A DNA stretch of 41,825 nt from contig CAJXPD010000062.1 in assembly GCA_913057785.1 (NCBI GenBank), forward strand, positions 1-41,825. The letters run 5' to 3'. Under the pieces are notes generated by a model. The model had not been told where the DNA came from. It made no database searches and was given only the letters and a program-made list of their open reading frames with translations. Each line of letters begins with the position of its first letter. The stretch's first letter is position 1. This document shows, in pieces, positions 32,981 through 41,794 of the stretch. The stretch is from an uncultured Lewinella sp. (GTDB lineage Bacteria; Bacteroidota; Bacteroidia; Chitinophagales; Saprospiraceae). Position numbers and translations under genes: made by a program.

Positions 32981-33025
32981 GATTAGAGAGCTAGCCTCTC
33001 CCTACTGAACTATATATTTTTACCC

Positions 33026-33033
33026 TATATTTG
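33026..33033 (+). promoter_or_regulatory. -7 element TATATTTG of aroA
   Basis: Exact TAnnTTTG; the leader to the ATG at 33134 is about 95 nt. Confidence 0.55.
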
Positions 33034-33133
33034 CCCTCCACCAGATAAGACCTACCTTGTATACTGACAAGCGCAGTTTGACAAATGTAAGTCCTGTAGC
33101 CTCAGCTATATCTTATTGAACATAAGTACCAAC

Positions 33134-34387
33134 ATGACGACCTATCAATTGCACAAACCGGATCGCAAGATCCAAGGTCAACTAAGATTGACCGGATCCA
33201 AGAGCATCAGCAATCGAGCATTAATTATCCGCGCACTAAGCGGCACAGACTTTCCCATTGATCACCTGGCCAAGGCTAATGATACCGACCTAATGATGGA
33301 ACTTTTGGCCAGTGAAGAGGAAGTCCGCGATGCTGGCCCGGCAGGTACGACCTTTCGCTTCCTCACCGCCTATCTAGCGATGCGGCCAGGCAGTCAGATC
33401 CTTACCGGTACCGAGCGAATGAAGCAACGTCCTATTGGCGTCTTAGTGGAGGCCTTGAAGCAATTGGGTGCCAATATTGAATACCTGGGAAAAGAAGGCT
33501 ATCCTCCTTTACGTATCGGTGAACCCACGGAACTAGGTAAAACAGATGAGTTGAGTATCAGTGCAGGTACAAGCAGTCAATTTATCTCTGCTCTTTTGAT
33601 GATTGCCCCGGTACTTCCGAATGGTCTAAAGCTAAACTTGCAAGGTAAGATCGTATCTCGCTCCTATATCGAAATGACCCTGGGTTTGATGAAACAGTTT
33701 GGGGTGAATCATGAATGGGAAGGACAGACCATTTCCATCGCTCCGCAGTCTTATGAAGCCAAGCCCTTTGTGGCCGAGGCAGATTGGTCAGCAGCCTCTT
33801 ATCACTATGCATTAGCTGCCTTTGCCGATGAACTGGACCTGCAATTGGACGGACTATTTCCCAATAGCTTCCAAGGTGATGCCGCCTTGGTAGAGATCAT
33901 GGAACAGTTTGGGGTACATACCGAGTTTAATGAAACGGGCATTCGGTTGACCAAAAACGGTAAGCCATTGCCTCCGATGTTCGAATGGGATTTTATTCTT
34001 TGCCCGGATATTGCACAGACTATGTCGGTCATTTGTGCAGGTCTTGGGGTACAAGGTCTATTCACCGGCTTAGAGACCTTAAGCATCAAGGAAACGGATC
34101 GAATTGAAGCCCTAAAGAACGAATTAGGAAAAGTTCAAGCTTTCTTGTCTAAATTACCCCAGCGTTTTTCTCCTAAATCAAATAAAGAATTCTTTACGGT
34201 CGAAGGCAAAGCAAACCTGAGCACTACCCCCACTTTTGCGACTTATGAAGATCACCGGATGGCCATGGCCTTTGCGCCCTTAGCCATGCTTGGGAAGATA
34301 GAGATCGAAGAGCCCATGGTGGTGATAAAGTCCTATCCTGCCTTCTATGAGGATTTGGAGTTGTTGGGGTTTGTGGTGGAAAGGTGA
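33134..34387 (+). CDS. aroA: 3-phosphoshikimate 1-carboxyvinyltransferase (EPSP synthase)
   Basis: 417 residues from the ATG at 33134; a TTG at 33116 would add six residues without family support. Key motifs: GSKSISNRAL (21-30) for shikimate-3-phosphate binding, GPAGTTFRFLTAYLA, RPIGVLVEALKQLGA, SAGTSSQFISALLM, WSAASYHYAL, KETDRIEALKNEL and DHRMAMAFAP near the C-terminus with the active-site Arg. Catalyses the PEP-dependent step of chorismate synthesis in the cytoplasm. Stands alone between phoH-like and doxX, so other aro genes lie elsewhere. Confidence 0.95.
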   Translation: MTTYQLHKPDRKIQGQLRLTGSKSISNRALIIRALSGTDFPIDHLAKANDTDLMMELLASEEEVRDAGPAGTTFRFLTAYLAMRPGSQILTGTERMKQRPIGVLVEALKQLGANIEYLGKEGYPPLRIGEPTELGKTDELSISAGTSSQFISALLMIAPVLPNGLKLNLQGKIVSRSYIEMTLGLMKQFGVNHEWEGQTISIAPQSYEAKPFVAEADWSAASYHYALAAFADELDLQLDGLFPNSFQGDAALVEIMEQFGVHTEFNETGIRLTKNGKPLPPMFEWDFILCPDIAQTMSVICAGLGVQGLFTGLETLSIKETDRIEALKNELGKVQAFLSKLPQRFSPKSNKEFFTVEGKANLSTTPTFATYEDHRMAMAFAPLAMLGKIEIEEPMVVIKSYPAFYEDLELLGFVVER

Positions 34388-34419
34388 GAAGACAGGGGCT
34401 ACTTTCAAGGTCAGGTTTG

Positions 34420-34555
34420 GTCCATAGTCGGCAGTCGATAGTTGCGCAGGTGGGACAAGACGATTACTAAGACTAGTAGAAGCTAATACAACACTCCTTC
34501 CAGTTCATTTTTATACTTTGCCATGAAATTGCCACTAAGTCTATCGACTATGGAC
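34420..34555. repeat. Inverted repeat pair with GTCCATAGTCG core
   Basis: GTCCATAGTCG (34420-34430) plus AGTCGATAG (34433-34441) on one side and the reverse complement CTATCGACTATGGAC (34541-34555) on the other; a further ATCGAC follows near 34567. This looks like a dispersed short intergenic repeat of the ATCGACTATGGAC type. It fills most of the gap between aroA and doxX. Confidence 0.6.
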
Positions 34556-34682
34556 TGATAAACCATCGACTTGGATTGGCCGCTTACATCTGACATCTCA
34601 CTTCTGAAAGCAAAGCGATCTTTCTCCAGTCCATTCCAATGATTTTCTTATTTTGCCTAACAAACAAAACCTAAGGAAACGC

Positions 34683-35105
34683 ATGGAAGTCACAATACTA
34701 GACAATCTAGGCCTATCTGCCGATCTCCTTTTACGAAGTCTCTGCTCCCTTTTTATCGCCATCCTATTTATCCAATCTGGAGTGGATAAGGTGATCAACT
34801 GGAAAGGAGAAAAGGAGTTTTATACCTCTCACTTCAAGAAGTCCATCTTAAATGGCACAGTTCCTATTCTCATGCCGGTAATTACTATTTCTGAATTGGC
34901 CGCTGGCTTCCTGTCTGGCATTGGCCTGATCATGTATGTGGCGGGAGGGAGCCCAAACCTCGCCTTCCTAGGCATGCTCTTGGCTAATCTTTCCATTATC
35001 CAGCTGTTCTTTGGGCAAAGGGTAGCCAAGGATTTTGCGGGTGCGGCCTCTTTGGTCCCGTATTTTTTGATTACGGTAGTGGGTTTATACTTGTACCTCA
35101 GTTAA
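34683..35105 (+). CDS. DoxX-family membrane protein
   Basis: 140 residues from the ATG at 34683; a TTG at 34653 would add ten charged residues. Four transmembrane helices (about 20-40, 66-90, 92-110 and 118-138) with the family pattern LFIQSGVDKVINW after the first helix and ITISELAAGFLSGIGL in the second. DoxX proteins are linked to quinone-dependent and thiol redox reactions in the inner membrane. The gene is convergent with a sulfide-oxidation operon, but cotranscription is excluded by orientation. Confidence 0.85.
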   Translation: MEVTILDNLGLSADLLLRSLCSLFIAILFIQSGVDKVINWKGEKEFYTSHFKKSILNGTVPILMPVITISELAAGFLSGIGLIMYVAGGSPNLAFLGMLLANLSIIQLFFGQRVAKDFAGAASLVPYFLITVVGLYLYLS

Positions 35106-35140
35106 AGTAATTACTGTCAAGTAGCCTTAAGACTCATGGG

Positions 35141-35193
35141 GTCGATGCCTGCTAACTCTTGATTAGAAAAATCTAGCTGTTGCAGGCACCGAC
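35141..35193. terminator. Hairpin between doxX and the sulfur operon
   Basis: GTCGATGCCTGC / GCAGGCACCGAC (35141-35152 with 35182-35193, one mismatch), 29-nt loop, between convergent genes. There is no good T-run on either side, so the call is moderate. Confidence 0.5.
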
Positions 35194-35212
35194 TGACACA
35201 AAGCCAGAGCGT

Positions 35213-35737
35213 TTAGATGAAAACAATTTGCGTGCTAGGCCCTTCAGCCAAAGCGTACATGTCCCCTACAGTAATGATATCTTTCACCTCCGGTATAAAG
35301 TCCTCTTGCTTTAGGTGAAACATGTCAGCGGCTAATTTACAGGCATAAACCTCTCCTCCACTGGCTTCAATAATTTCAAAAAACTCGGATACGGGCGGAA
35401 TATCCAATTTATCCATTTCCCGCTTCATCATATGTGAAGCCAAGGCTTCGAAGCCAGGTAAGCCGGCAAGCATGGTAGGCACTTTTGGCATAAATGCAGG
35501 ATTACCTACGGTTGCCGTATGTAAGTGGTCTGAATGTCCTTTACGGATGGCCTCTAGGCCGAAGAAGGTAAAGAAGAGTTTGGCTTCCATTCCCTCCATC
35601 AAAGCTCCGTTAGCCATGACCAAGGCGGCATAGACATCTTCCAATGTACCTCGTGCACAGATAATAAGTACTTTCTCTACAGGGTGTTTTTCTTTCTTCT
35701 TGACCTCAGGGGCTGTTTTTACTGCTATATTTTCCAT
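35213..35737 (-). CDS. DsrE/F-like sulfur-carrier protein
   Basis: 174 residues, COG2210-like (DsrE2 type). Signatures: KVLIICARGTLEDVYAALVMANGALMEGMEAKLFFTFFG and the conserved Cys133 in GGEVYACKLAADMF, the likely sulfur-carrying residue, with GLPGFEALASHMMKREMD between. Cytoplasmic carrier of persulfide sulfur in sulfide or thiosulfate oxidation pathways. Third gene of the operon, 29 nt after the DsrC-like gene. Confidence 0.85.
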   Translation of the reverse strand: MENIAVKTAPEVKKKEKHPVEKVLIICARGTLEDVYAALVMANGALMEGMEAKLFFTFFGLEAIRKGHSDHLHTATVGNPAFMPKVPTMLAGLPGFEALASHMMKREMDKLDIPPVSEFFEIIEASGGEVYACKLAADMFHLKQEDFIPEVKDIITVGDMYALAEGPSTQIVFI

Positions 35738-35766
35738 TTTGTTCTTTTTTGGTGAGAGGATAGTTT

Positions 35767-36078
35767 CTAGATACAGCTAGCTGGCTTTGGAATACCTGCA
35801 ATTCTAGAAGCATTCTTTAAGGGTCCACCCGGAAAGAGCTTGTAGAAGGATTTGATATCTACTACGCCAGACTTGCCGATTCTTCTAATGTTTAGGGTTT
35901 TTCCGGTCTGACACTGCTCGCGCAAGTAGTGAATGACCTCCATGTGTTTCGGCCCAAGGACGATATTCAATTCTTCTGCAATTTCGCAAGCCACAGCCTC
36001 ATCCCATTGTCCCATATCAGTTAGATAACCTTCTTCATTCACCTGCACAGCTTTTCCAGCAATAAGTACTTCAGACAT
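35767..36078 (-). CDS. DsrC/TusE-like sulfur-relay protein, single C-terminal Cys
   Basis: 103 residues, family length. The N-terminal EGYLTDMGQWDEAVACEIA and C-terminal GIPKPASCI are typical. The penultimate Cys102 (CysA) is kept, but the second redox Cys eleven residues earlier (CysB) is Ser91. That resembles TusE-like members that pass sulfur but cannot form the DsrC trisulfide cycle. No dsrAB or tusBCD in the window. 54 nt after the SQR gene. Confidence 0.88.
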   Translation of the reverse strand: MSEVLIAGKAVQVNEEGYLTDMGQWDEAVACEIAEELNIVLGPKHMEVIHYLREQCQTGKTLNIRRIGKSGVVDIKSFYKLFPGGPLKNASRIAGIPKPASCI

Positions 36079-36132
36079 GATTTATTAATTTCTAGGGTTG
36101 AGAAAATTCGATTATGAATTAGGGATTAGAAG

Positions 36133-37386
36133 CTAGACTTCTTCTAGTTCTTTCTCCGACTTTTTTCCAGCCATACTCATATGAGTAGATATGGGGAAGG
36201 AACGCCCTCTTAGTAACATATTCCAGTAGGCCCATTTAAAGGCTAATTTCCCCCAGTGGTTGATTCTGGTAACTCCCAGTAGAGAAAGTGGACCGATGCC
36301 CGGAATTGGAAATTTACCTGGTAGTGGTTGGACATCATAGTTGAAGTCAATCACGGAAGCCTTGCCATATCCCGTCTCAATAAAGCAATTGGAATGGCCA
36401 TCGAAACGTGCTGAAAGCGGCCTTCCAGCCAGGTAATCCATGATGTTTTCAGTCAAAATTTCTCCTTCGAAGTGAGCTACAGCACCCGCCTTGGAAGCCG
36501 GAAGGTCAGTGGCATCGCCTAAGACAAAAATATTAGGGTACTTTTTGGATTGAAGGGTTTCCTTATCCGTCTCTGCATAATGTAGATCATCGTCTCCCAA
36601 CTCGCTATCTCCCACTAAGGATGCCCCTTTATTGACAGGAATTGCCACTAATAGGTCAAAAGGAATTTCTCGGTCATCGTAGGAAACAATACTTTTCTTC
36701 TCATTATCTACCCTTTCCAGATAGAAATCCGGCTCCACCTTAATGTTTCGCTCAGAAAGTAGTCCTTCCAACATTCGAGAAGCCACTGGTTTGGTGAATG
36801 CGCCCGACATCGGCGTGACAAAGGTAATGTTGACTTTATCCCTCAATCCTTTCTCCGTAAAGAAGGCCTCAGCTAAAAAGGCAAATTCGAGCGGCGCAGG
36901 CGGGCACTTGATCGGCATATCCGCAATATTAATCACCAGCTCGCCACCTTCCCATTCCGCCAATCTATCCGCTAGTAAACAAGCGCCTTCATAGTCATAG
37001 AAAGAGAAGATGTCTTTCTGCCAATACTTCCCCTGTAGACCTGGCGTTTCCTCAGGATCTGGCGCACAGCCCGTGGCGATCAGGAGAAGATCATAGTCAA
37101 TTGGGGGATGGGATTTGAGATAGACCCTTTGTTCTTCTGGACCAACCTTTTCCACTTCATCCCAAATAGCTTGTATTCCTTTAGGAAAGAACTTTGCTTT
37201 TGGCTTGACGATCTCCTCTTTGGAGTAAATTCCAAAAGGAACGAAAAGGAATCCAGGCTGATAATAGTGATTGGGATCTTTGTCGACTATGATGATTTCC
37301 CATTCGTTTTTAGGAAGTTTCTTGTATAACTTATTGAGCATCATAGTCCCCGCAGTACCCGCACCTAAAATGACTAGCTTTTTCAT
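36133..37386 (-). CDS. sqr: Sulfide:quinone oxidoreductase (SQR)
   Basis: 417 residues. FAD-binding GAGTAGTMMLNKL (8-20), ATGCAPDPEE with Cys107, IKCPPAPLEFAF with Cys161, and SNCFIETGYG with Cys334: three cysteines placed like the active-site set of SQR. The later NIFVLGDATDLPASKAGAVAH holds the second FAD motif. Oxidises sulfide and passes electrons to the quinone pool, leaving sulfane sulfur. First gene of an operon with the DsrC-like and DsrE-like genes, which suggests a relay for the sulfur product. SQR subtype not assigned. Confidence 0.92.
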   Translation of the reverse strand: MKKLVILGAGTAGTMMLNKLYKKLPKNEWEIIIVDKDPNHYYQPGFLFVPFGIYSKEEIVKPKAKFFPKGIQAIWDEVEKVGPEEQRVYLKSHPPIDYDLLLIATGCAPDPEETPGLQGKYWQKDIFSFYDYEGACLLADRLAEWEGGELVINIADMPIKCPPAPLEFAFLAEAFFTEKGLRDKVNITFVTPMSGAFTKPVASRMLEGLLSERNIKVEPDFYLERVDNEKKSIVSYDDREIPFDLLVAIPVNKGASLVGDSELGDDDLHYAETDKETLQSKKYPNIFVLGDATDLPASKAGAVAHFEGEILTENIMDYLAGRPLSARFDGHSNCFIETGYGKASVIDFNYDVQPLPGKFPIPGIGPLSLLGVTRINHWGKLAFKWAYWNMLLRGRSFPISTHMSMAGKKSEKELEEV

Positions 37387-37474
37387 ATCATCTATTAGTT
37401 GAATGGCTAGTTCAAAGGTGAAGTAAATAGACCTGACGCAGAATGACTTACATCATCCCAGGATTTGATTTGTA

Positions 37475-38953
37475 TCAGGCTTTGACCTCCTTAAGCGTCG
37501 GCAGGACTTTGGCTAGGATAGCAATAATCTCCTCTTGCTCGTCCCTATTCAAGGAAGCGAAACCTAATCGTAAACCCTGATATTTGGGCAAGAACTCATG
37601 CGCTACATTCAGATAGAGTCCATGCTGTAGGCAAGCAGTAACCAAAGCCTGAGCATCGATAGGTTGTTTGAATTTTGCCCATACGGACATCCCCCCTTCG
37701 GGCTTGGTGAAATCAATAAAAGGCTTCAAATGGGTACTTAGCAGTGCACAGAAGGAGTCTCTTCTCTTTTCAAATACTTTGACTACCTTCTTTAAATGCC
37801 TTTGGAGCTCCCCCTCCTGAATAAATTGAGCCAGTGCAAACTCCAGCGGTGGATCCCCTTGTCGATCTATTATCCTTCTAATCTGACTCAATTGGCTGAC
37901 TACCGTGGCAGGCGCAACCAGGTAGCCGACGCGAATGGCCGGGGCAAGCATTTTGCTCAATGAGCCAATGTAAAGTGTCCTGCCACTGCTATCGACACTG
38001 GCCAGCGGTAATATCGGAGCACTATCATATCGAAAGGCGTAGTCGTAGTCATCTTCGAAAATCAAAAAGTCATGCTCTTCTGATAATTGAAGCAGCTGCA
38101 TTCTTCGCTCCGCACATAGAGTGACAGTAGTCGGATAATGATGATGGGGCGTCAAGTACATAGCCCGAATGGTGTGTTTCTGACAAACTCGTTTAACATC
38201 TTCCACACAGACCCCCTCTTCATCTACTCCGACTTCTACCAGTTCTCCCTGAGCCGCCTGTATCCCCCAATTTGCTGAACGGTAATTTGGGGACGTTACA
38301 ATCACCTTATCCCCCGGTTTTAGCAAGGCATAAAAACACAGAAATAGCGCCATGTTGCTTCCCCTAGTAATGAGAATTTCTTCTGCCTGGCAATTCAGTC
38401 CTCTGGTTTCGCTTAGATACTTAGCCAGTTCTTCCCGTAGTTTCAATTGCCCCTCCACGGCACCATAGCCTAGCAATTTCGGTCCCATGTAGCTATTCAT
38501 GGCCGAGCGGTAGTGCTTCAAGACAATATTCATAGGAGTGAGGCGAACATCCGGGGAGCCATCATTGAGACTTAGGTGGTGCGGTGGTGGATTGTGATAA
38601 AGGTCGACGGGAGGAAAGTGCCCCGGTAGCACGGAATTGATTGTTGGTCCAGAAGTCTTTGTACTAGAAGGTCCCAGTTTTTTCGCTTGATCCAGCGGTA
38701 GGTGTTCTGCAATAAAGGTTCCACTACTGGAAGCCACTTCGATCCATCCCTGAGCCATTAGCTCCTCATAGGCTACAATGATGGTTTTACGATTAATCCC
38801 CAGGAGTTCTCCCATCTTCCGAGTTCCTGGCAGCCGCTGCCCAGGTTGCAGGCGCCCCTGACTCACTTCTCGGATGATCGCACTTACGATTTGTAAGTAA
38901 ACCGCTTTGCTACTCTCTCGATCTATGCTTATTATTGTTTTCCAAGGTAACAC
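37475..38953 (-). CDS. MocR-family regulator (GntR HTH fused to aminotransferase)
   Basis: 492 residues, normal MocR length. GntR-type winged HTH (about 15-85: VYLQIVSAIIREVSQGRLQPGQRLPGTRKMGELLGINRKT) and a fold-I aminotransferase-like domain (about 130-490) with the PLP lysine in YIGSLSKMLAPAIRVGYLV (near residue 330). The start is GTG at 38953; an in-frame TAA at 38969-38971 leaves no upstream ATG. MocR proteins use PLP or amino-acid effectors to control divergent genes. It is divergent from the DinB operon, whose second gene is a flavin/PNP-oxidase-like protein, so PLP-linked control is plausible. Confidence 0.93.
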   Translation of the reverse strand: MLPWKTIISIDRESSKAVYLQIVSAIIREVSQGRLQPGQRLPGTRKMGELLGINRKTIIVAYEELMAQGWIEVASSSGTFIAEHLPLDQAKKLGPSSTKTSGPTINSVLPGHFPPVDLYHNPPPHHLSLNDGSPDVRLTPMNIVLKHYRSAMNSYMGPKLLGYGAVEGQLKLREELAKYLSETRGLNCQAEEILITRGSNMALFLCFYALLKPGDKVIVTSPNYRSANWGIQAAQGELVEVGVDEEGVCVEDVKRVCQKHTIRAMYLTPHHHYPTTVTLCAERRMQLLQLSEEHDFLIFEDDYDYAFRYDSAPILPLASVDSSGRTLYIGSLSKMLAPAIRVGYLVAPATVVSQLSQIRRIIDRQGDPPLEFALAQFIQEGELQRHLKKVVKVFEKRRDSFCALLSTHLKPFIDFTKPEGGMSVWAKFKQPIDAQALVTACLQHGLYLNVAHEFLPKYQGLRLGFASLNRDEQEEIIAILAKVLPTLKEVKA

Positions 38954-38959
38954 CGGACC

Positions 38960-39007
38960 AGTATTTAATTAAAAAATGGAGTACCTATATACTCCGGTTA
39001 AAGTATA
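38960..39007. promoter_or_regulatory. Multi-half-site operator between mocR and the DinB operon
   Basis: Three AGTA half-sites in the same direction at 38960, 38980 and 39002 (20 and 22 bp apart, about two helical turns) and one inverted TACT at 38990. They give overlapping palindromes GGAGTA-N6-TACTCC (38978-38995) and TATACT-N8-AGTATA (38988-39007). Head-to-tail repeats suit MocR proteins known to bind direct repeats. Confidence 0.5.
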
Positions 39008-39041
39008 ATATTGTACACAGAATTACAAAAATCATTCACAG

Positions 39042-39557
39042 ATGAACCGTAGGCCAAACGCGAACGAATACAATCCTTACTATGAAACCTATGTAGGGAA
39101 AGTAGGTGATGGAAATATTCTCTCGATCCTTGAACGACAAGAAACTGAAATGGTAAGCTTCTATGAAAGCATACCAACAGATCGATGGGAATATCGGTAT
39201 GCCGAAGGGAAATGGACGCCAAAAGAGGTACTATTGCACATTATCGATGCTGAACGAGTTTTCTCCTATAGGGCCTTGAGAGTAGGAAGGGCTGATGCGA
39301 CTCCCATGCCAGGTTTCAACCAAGATCCCTACGTAGAGACCTCTGCCGCAAATGATCGCACTCCCGCTTCCTTGATTGCGGAATACCAGGCCGTTCGGCA
39401 AGCCACCCTAGCCCTATTCAAGAACTTACCCGCTTCAGCCTGGGATCAATTAGGCACGGCTAGTGATTCTCCAGTTTCTCCTCTAGCATTGGCCTATATT
39501 ATTGCGGGTCACGAAATCCACCATTCTATTATCACAAAAGAGAGATACTTAGTCTAA
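39042..39557 (+). CDS. DinB-family (PF12867) protein
   Basis: 171 residues. Four-helix DinB_2 fold with the metal-ligand histidines His66 (WTPKEVLLHIIDAER), His157 and His161 (IIAGHEIHHSIITKERYL). DinB-superfamily members are metal-dependent thiol transferases or of unknown function; the reaction is not known here. First gene of a three-gene operon; the ATG is 88 nt from the divergent mocR start. Confidence 0.9.
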   Translation: MNRRPNANEYNPYYETYVGKVGDGNILSILERQETEMVSFYESIPTDRWEYRYAEGKWTPKEVLLHIIDAERVFSYRALRVGRADATPMPGFNQDPYVETSAANDRTPASLIAEYQAVRQATLALFKNLPASAWDQLGTASDSPVSPLALAYIIAGHEIHHSIITKERYLV

Positions 39558-39612
39558 ACGGAACCTAAGCCTGGTCTCCCTTTATTTTCAAAAGGACAGA
39601 AAATATTATCTG

Positions 39613-40257
39613 ATGGAACAGTATACCAAGACAGAAAGAAACACCGTAAAGCGAGTCCCCAAAAGAGGTCACTATGATAAAGCAACCGTCTACGAAGTAT
39701 TAGACGCAGGCTTCATTGCCCACGTGGGCTTTTCAATCGATGGTCAACCTTTTGTGATTCCTACTGCCTACGGAAGAAAAGGAGACCAGATTTATTTACA
39801 TGGCGCCACTACTAGTCGCTTGATTCAGCACCTGCAGGGAGGGGCGCCAGTTTGCTTCACGGTAACTTTTGTAGATGGTATCGTGCTAGCCCGCTCCGTC
39901 TTTCATCACTCGGTAAATTACCGTTCGGCCGTGGTCTTTGGAAAGGCACGTTTGGCGACGGAGGACGAAAAGATGGATGCCCTAGAAGTCGTCACAGATC
40001 AAATACATAAGGGCCGCTGGCAAGAAGCTCGCCTACCAAATGCTAAGGAAATGAAAGCGACGGCCGTTCTTGTGGTCGATATAGAGCAAGCTTCCGCAAA
40101 GATTAGAATGGGAGGACCATCAGACGACAAACCGGATTATGATTTGCCGATCTGGGCGGGCGTGATACCTATGACAACGGTATACGGAAAGCCGATTGTA
40201 GACGAGGTACTCCCGGATGATATCCCGATGCCTCCGAGTGTGGAGAAGTTTGCCTAA
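39613..40257 (+). CDS. Pyridoxamine-5'-phosphate-oxidase-like flavin protein
   Basis: 214 residues. Pyridox_ox_2/NimA-like split-barrel fold: RVPKRGHYDKATVYEVLDAGFIAHVGF, PFVIPTAYGRKGDQIYLHG, SRLIQHLQGG, SVNYRSAVVFGKARL. Probably binds FMN as a dimer; possible roles are oxidation of a pyridoxine-type or other small molecule, or nitro-compound reduction. A common operon mate of MocR regulators. 55 nt after the DinB gene. Confidence 0.88.
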   Translation: MEQYTKTERNTVKRVPKRGHYDKATVYEVLDAGFIAHVGFSIDGQPFVIPTAYGRKGDQIYLHGATTSRLIQHLQGGAPVCFTVTFVDGIVLARSVFHHSVNYRSAVVFGKARLATEDEKMDALEVVTDQIHKGRWQEARLPNAKEMKATAVLVVDIEQASAKIRMGGPSDDKPDYDLPIWAGVIPMTTVYGKPIVDEVLPDDIPMPPSVEKFA

Positions 40258-40277
40258 GAAAGCTGATTAAGTCAGAT

Positions 40278-41090
40278 ATGAAGGAGACTACAATCAGAGG
40301 AAATCGGATCCGTTATGAGGATCGTAATGCTCAACAGGAGGAGGTTATCTTACTGGTGCACGGGCACCCTTTTAACCATTCCATGTGGAAGTATCAGTAC
40401 GAAACCTTAGCGGATTTTCGGCTATTGCTTCCAGATCTCAAGGGCTATGGTCAGTCGGATTATGCCTTTGATAAAATATATATCGAAGGACAAGCGCTTG
40501 ACCTAGCCCTGCTACTGGATGAACTACAAATAGAAAAGGTCCATCTCATCGGCCTATCGATGGGCGGACAAATCATTGTGGAATTCCAAAGGTTATTCCC
40601 TACCCGAGTAAAATCACTGGCCATTTGCGCCAGCACGCCGAATGCCGAAACACCTGAAACCTATCGTAATAGATTGGCATTGGCAGATGCGATTGTCGAA
40701 ATGGGAATGACCAAATACACGGAGCAAGATATTCACAAGTACATAAACTTGGAGGAAGTTGGAGAAGGTTCTCAAGTTTATCAGCATCTTTTCCAAATGA
40801 TGTCCCAGACGCCTAAGGAAGGAGCTGCGGCCTCACATCGAGGCAGAGCCGAACGAAGGGACAATTTTCCGTACTTAGGGCAGATCAAGGTACCTACCCT
40901 GGTGATTGCCGGAGAGAAGGACTATTTCTTTCCCGTGGAAGCCGTAGAAAAGGTAGCTCAGGCCATAGAAGGCGCACAATTCCAAGTCATCAAAAACTCC
41001 GGCCACCTTCCTAACATGGAACAGCCGGCCACCTTTAATCGCTTGATTCAGCACTTTTATCATAAGTTAACTTCAATTGCCCATATTTAG
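40278..41090 (+). CDS. Alpha/beta hydrolase
   Basis: 270 residues, no signal peptide. Oxyanion loop LLVHGHPFNHSMW (26-38), nucleophile GLSMGG with Ser94, Asp215 in IAGEKDYFFP, His243 in NSGHLPNMEQP: a complete triad. Substrate unknown (3-oxoadipate-enol-lactonase-like by appearance). 20 nt after the flavin-protein gene, so the third gene of the MocR-linked operon. Confidence 0.88.
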   Translation: MKETTIRGNRIRYEDRNAQQEEVILLVHGHPFNHSMWKYQYETLADFRLLLPDLKGYGQSDYAFDKIYIEGQALDLALLLDELQIEKVHLIGLSMGGQIIVEFQRLFPTRVKSLAICASTPNAETPETYRNRLALADAIVEMGMTKYTEQDIHKYINLEEVGEGSQVYQHLFQMMSQTPKEGAAASHRGRAERRDNFPYLGQIKVPTLVIAGEKDYFFPVEAVEKVAQAIEGAQFQVIKNSGHLPNMEQPATFNRLIQHFYHKLTSIAHI

Positions 41091-41237
41091 CACACATATA
41101 TAGGTAAGGCGAGCGACAGCAAGGAGTAGTCTCAGACTTCACGGTAAGGGTCTATTTGAAAACTAGTATATTAGTAAATGCAAGTTGCGCTCAAAGAATG
41201 AATCGTAACTTGGGTTAGTTATCAAAATGGACTGAAT

Positions 41238-41648
41238 ATGAAATATTTGATCACCCCACTATTATTGCTTTGCTGCTCGCTCGCCTTTACTCAAGATCAA
41301 GCCACTGAATCCGTCACGCCCGACTTCAAAGCCTTTGACCTCAAAGACCTAGAAGGGCAGATGGAAGAGTCTGGTCGCCCCTGGCTCCCCTTCCTTAAAG
41401 TTCCTACCTTGAGCACGGGCATCTACACCCTCAAAGTCGGTGCGACAGACCGGCAGCAGCCACATGATCAAGATGAAGTCTATTATGTCATGAAAGGCAA
41501 GGCTAAATTTGAAGCCGGTGGCGAAAAGTCCAATGTGAAGGAAGGTAGTATTCTATTTGTGAAAGCCGAGGTTCCGCACCGCTTTTATGAGATTGAGCAA
41601 GATCTGCAGGTGTTGGTTTTCTTTTCTGCTGCGGAGAAGGAGAAGTAG
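41238..41648 (+). CDS. Secreted cupin-domain protein
   Basis: 136 residues with a signal peptide (MKYLITPLLLLCCSLAF, cleavage near TQ). Single cupin barrel: PHDQDEVYYVMKGKAKFEAGGEKSNVKEGSILFVKAEVPHRFYEI carries the usual His, Glu and late His metal ligands. Function unknown. Separate from the preceding operon (147 nt gap, no promoter recognised). Confidence 0.85.
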   Translation: MKYLITPLLLLCCSLAFTQDQATESVTPDFKAFDLKDLEGQMEESGRPWLPFLKVPTLSTGIYTLKVGATDRQQPHDQDEVYYVMKGKAKFEAGGEKSNVKEGSILFVKAEVPHRFYEIEQDLQVLVFFSAAEKEK

Positions 41649-41696
41649 TTGTGGATAATATCCATAGAAGGCCATCGGTGCTGGTGCCTAAGCCAT

Positions 41697-41721
41697 TTGG
41701 TTGGTGAAAAACACCAACCAA
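41697..41721 (+). terminator. Hairpin after the cupin gene
   Basis: TTGGTTGGTG-5 A-CACCAACCAA, 10-bp stem, 48 nt past the stop; no T-run follows. Confidence 0.5.
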
Positions 41722-41762
41722 CGCAGGAGGCTCACGCTTCCCAAAGACTCTATGGGATGAAG

Positions 41763-41794
41763 TGGGTGGAGCCTCTGGTCAATTGGGTGGAGCC
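41763..41794 (+). repeat. GC-rich direct repeat at the window edge
   Basis: TGGGTGGAGCC occurs twice (41763-41773 and 41784-41794), spaced 21 bp, in a GC-rich stretch unlike most intergenic sequence here. It may continue past the window; nature unknown. Confidence 0.5.
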
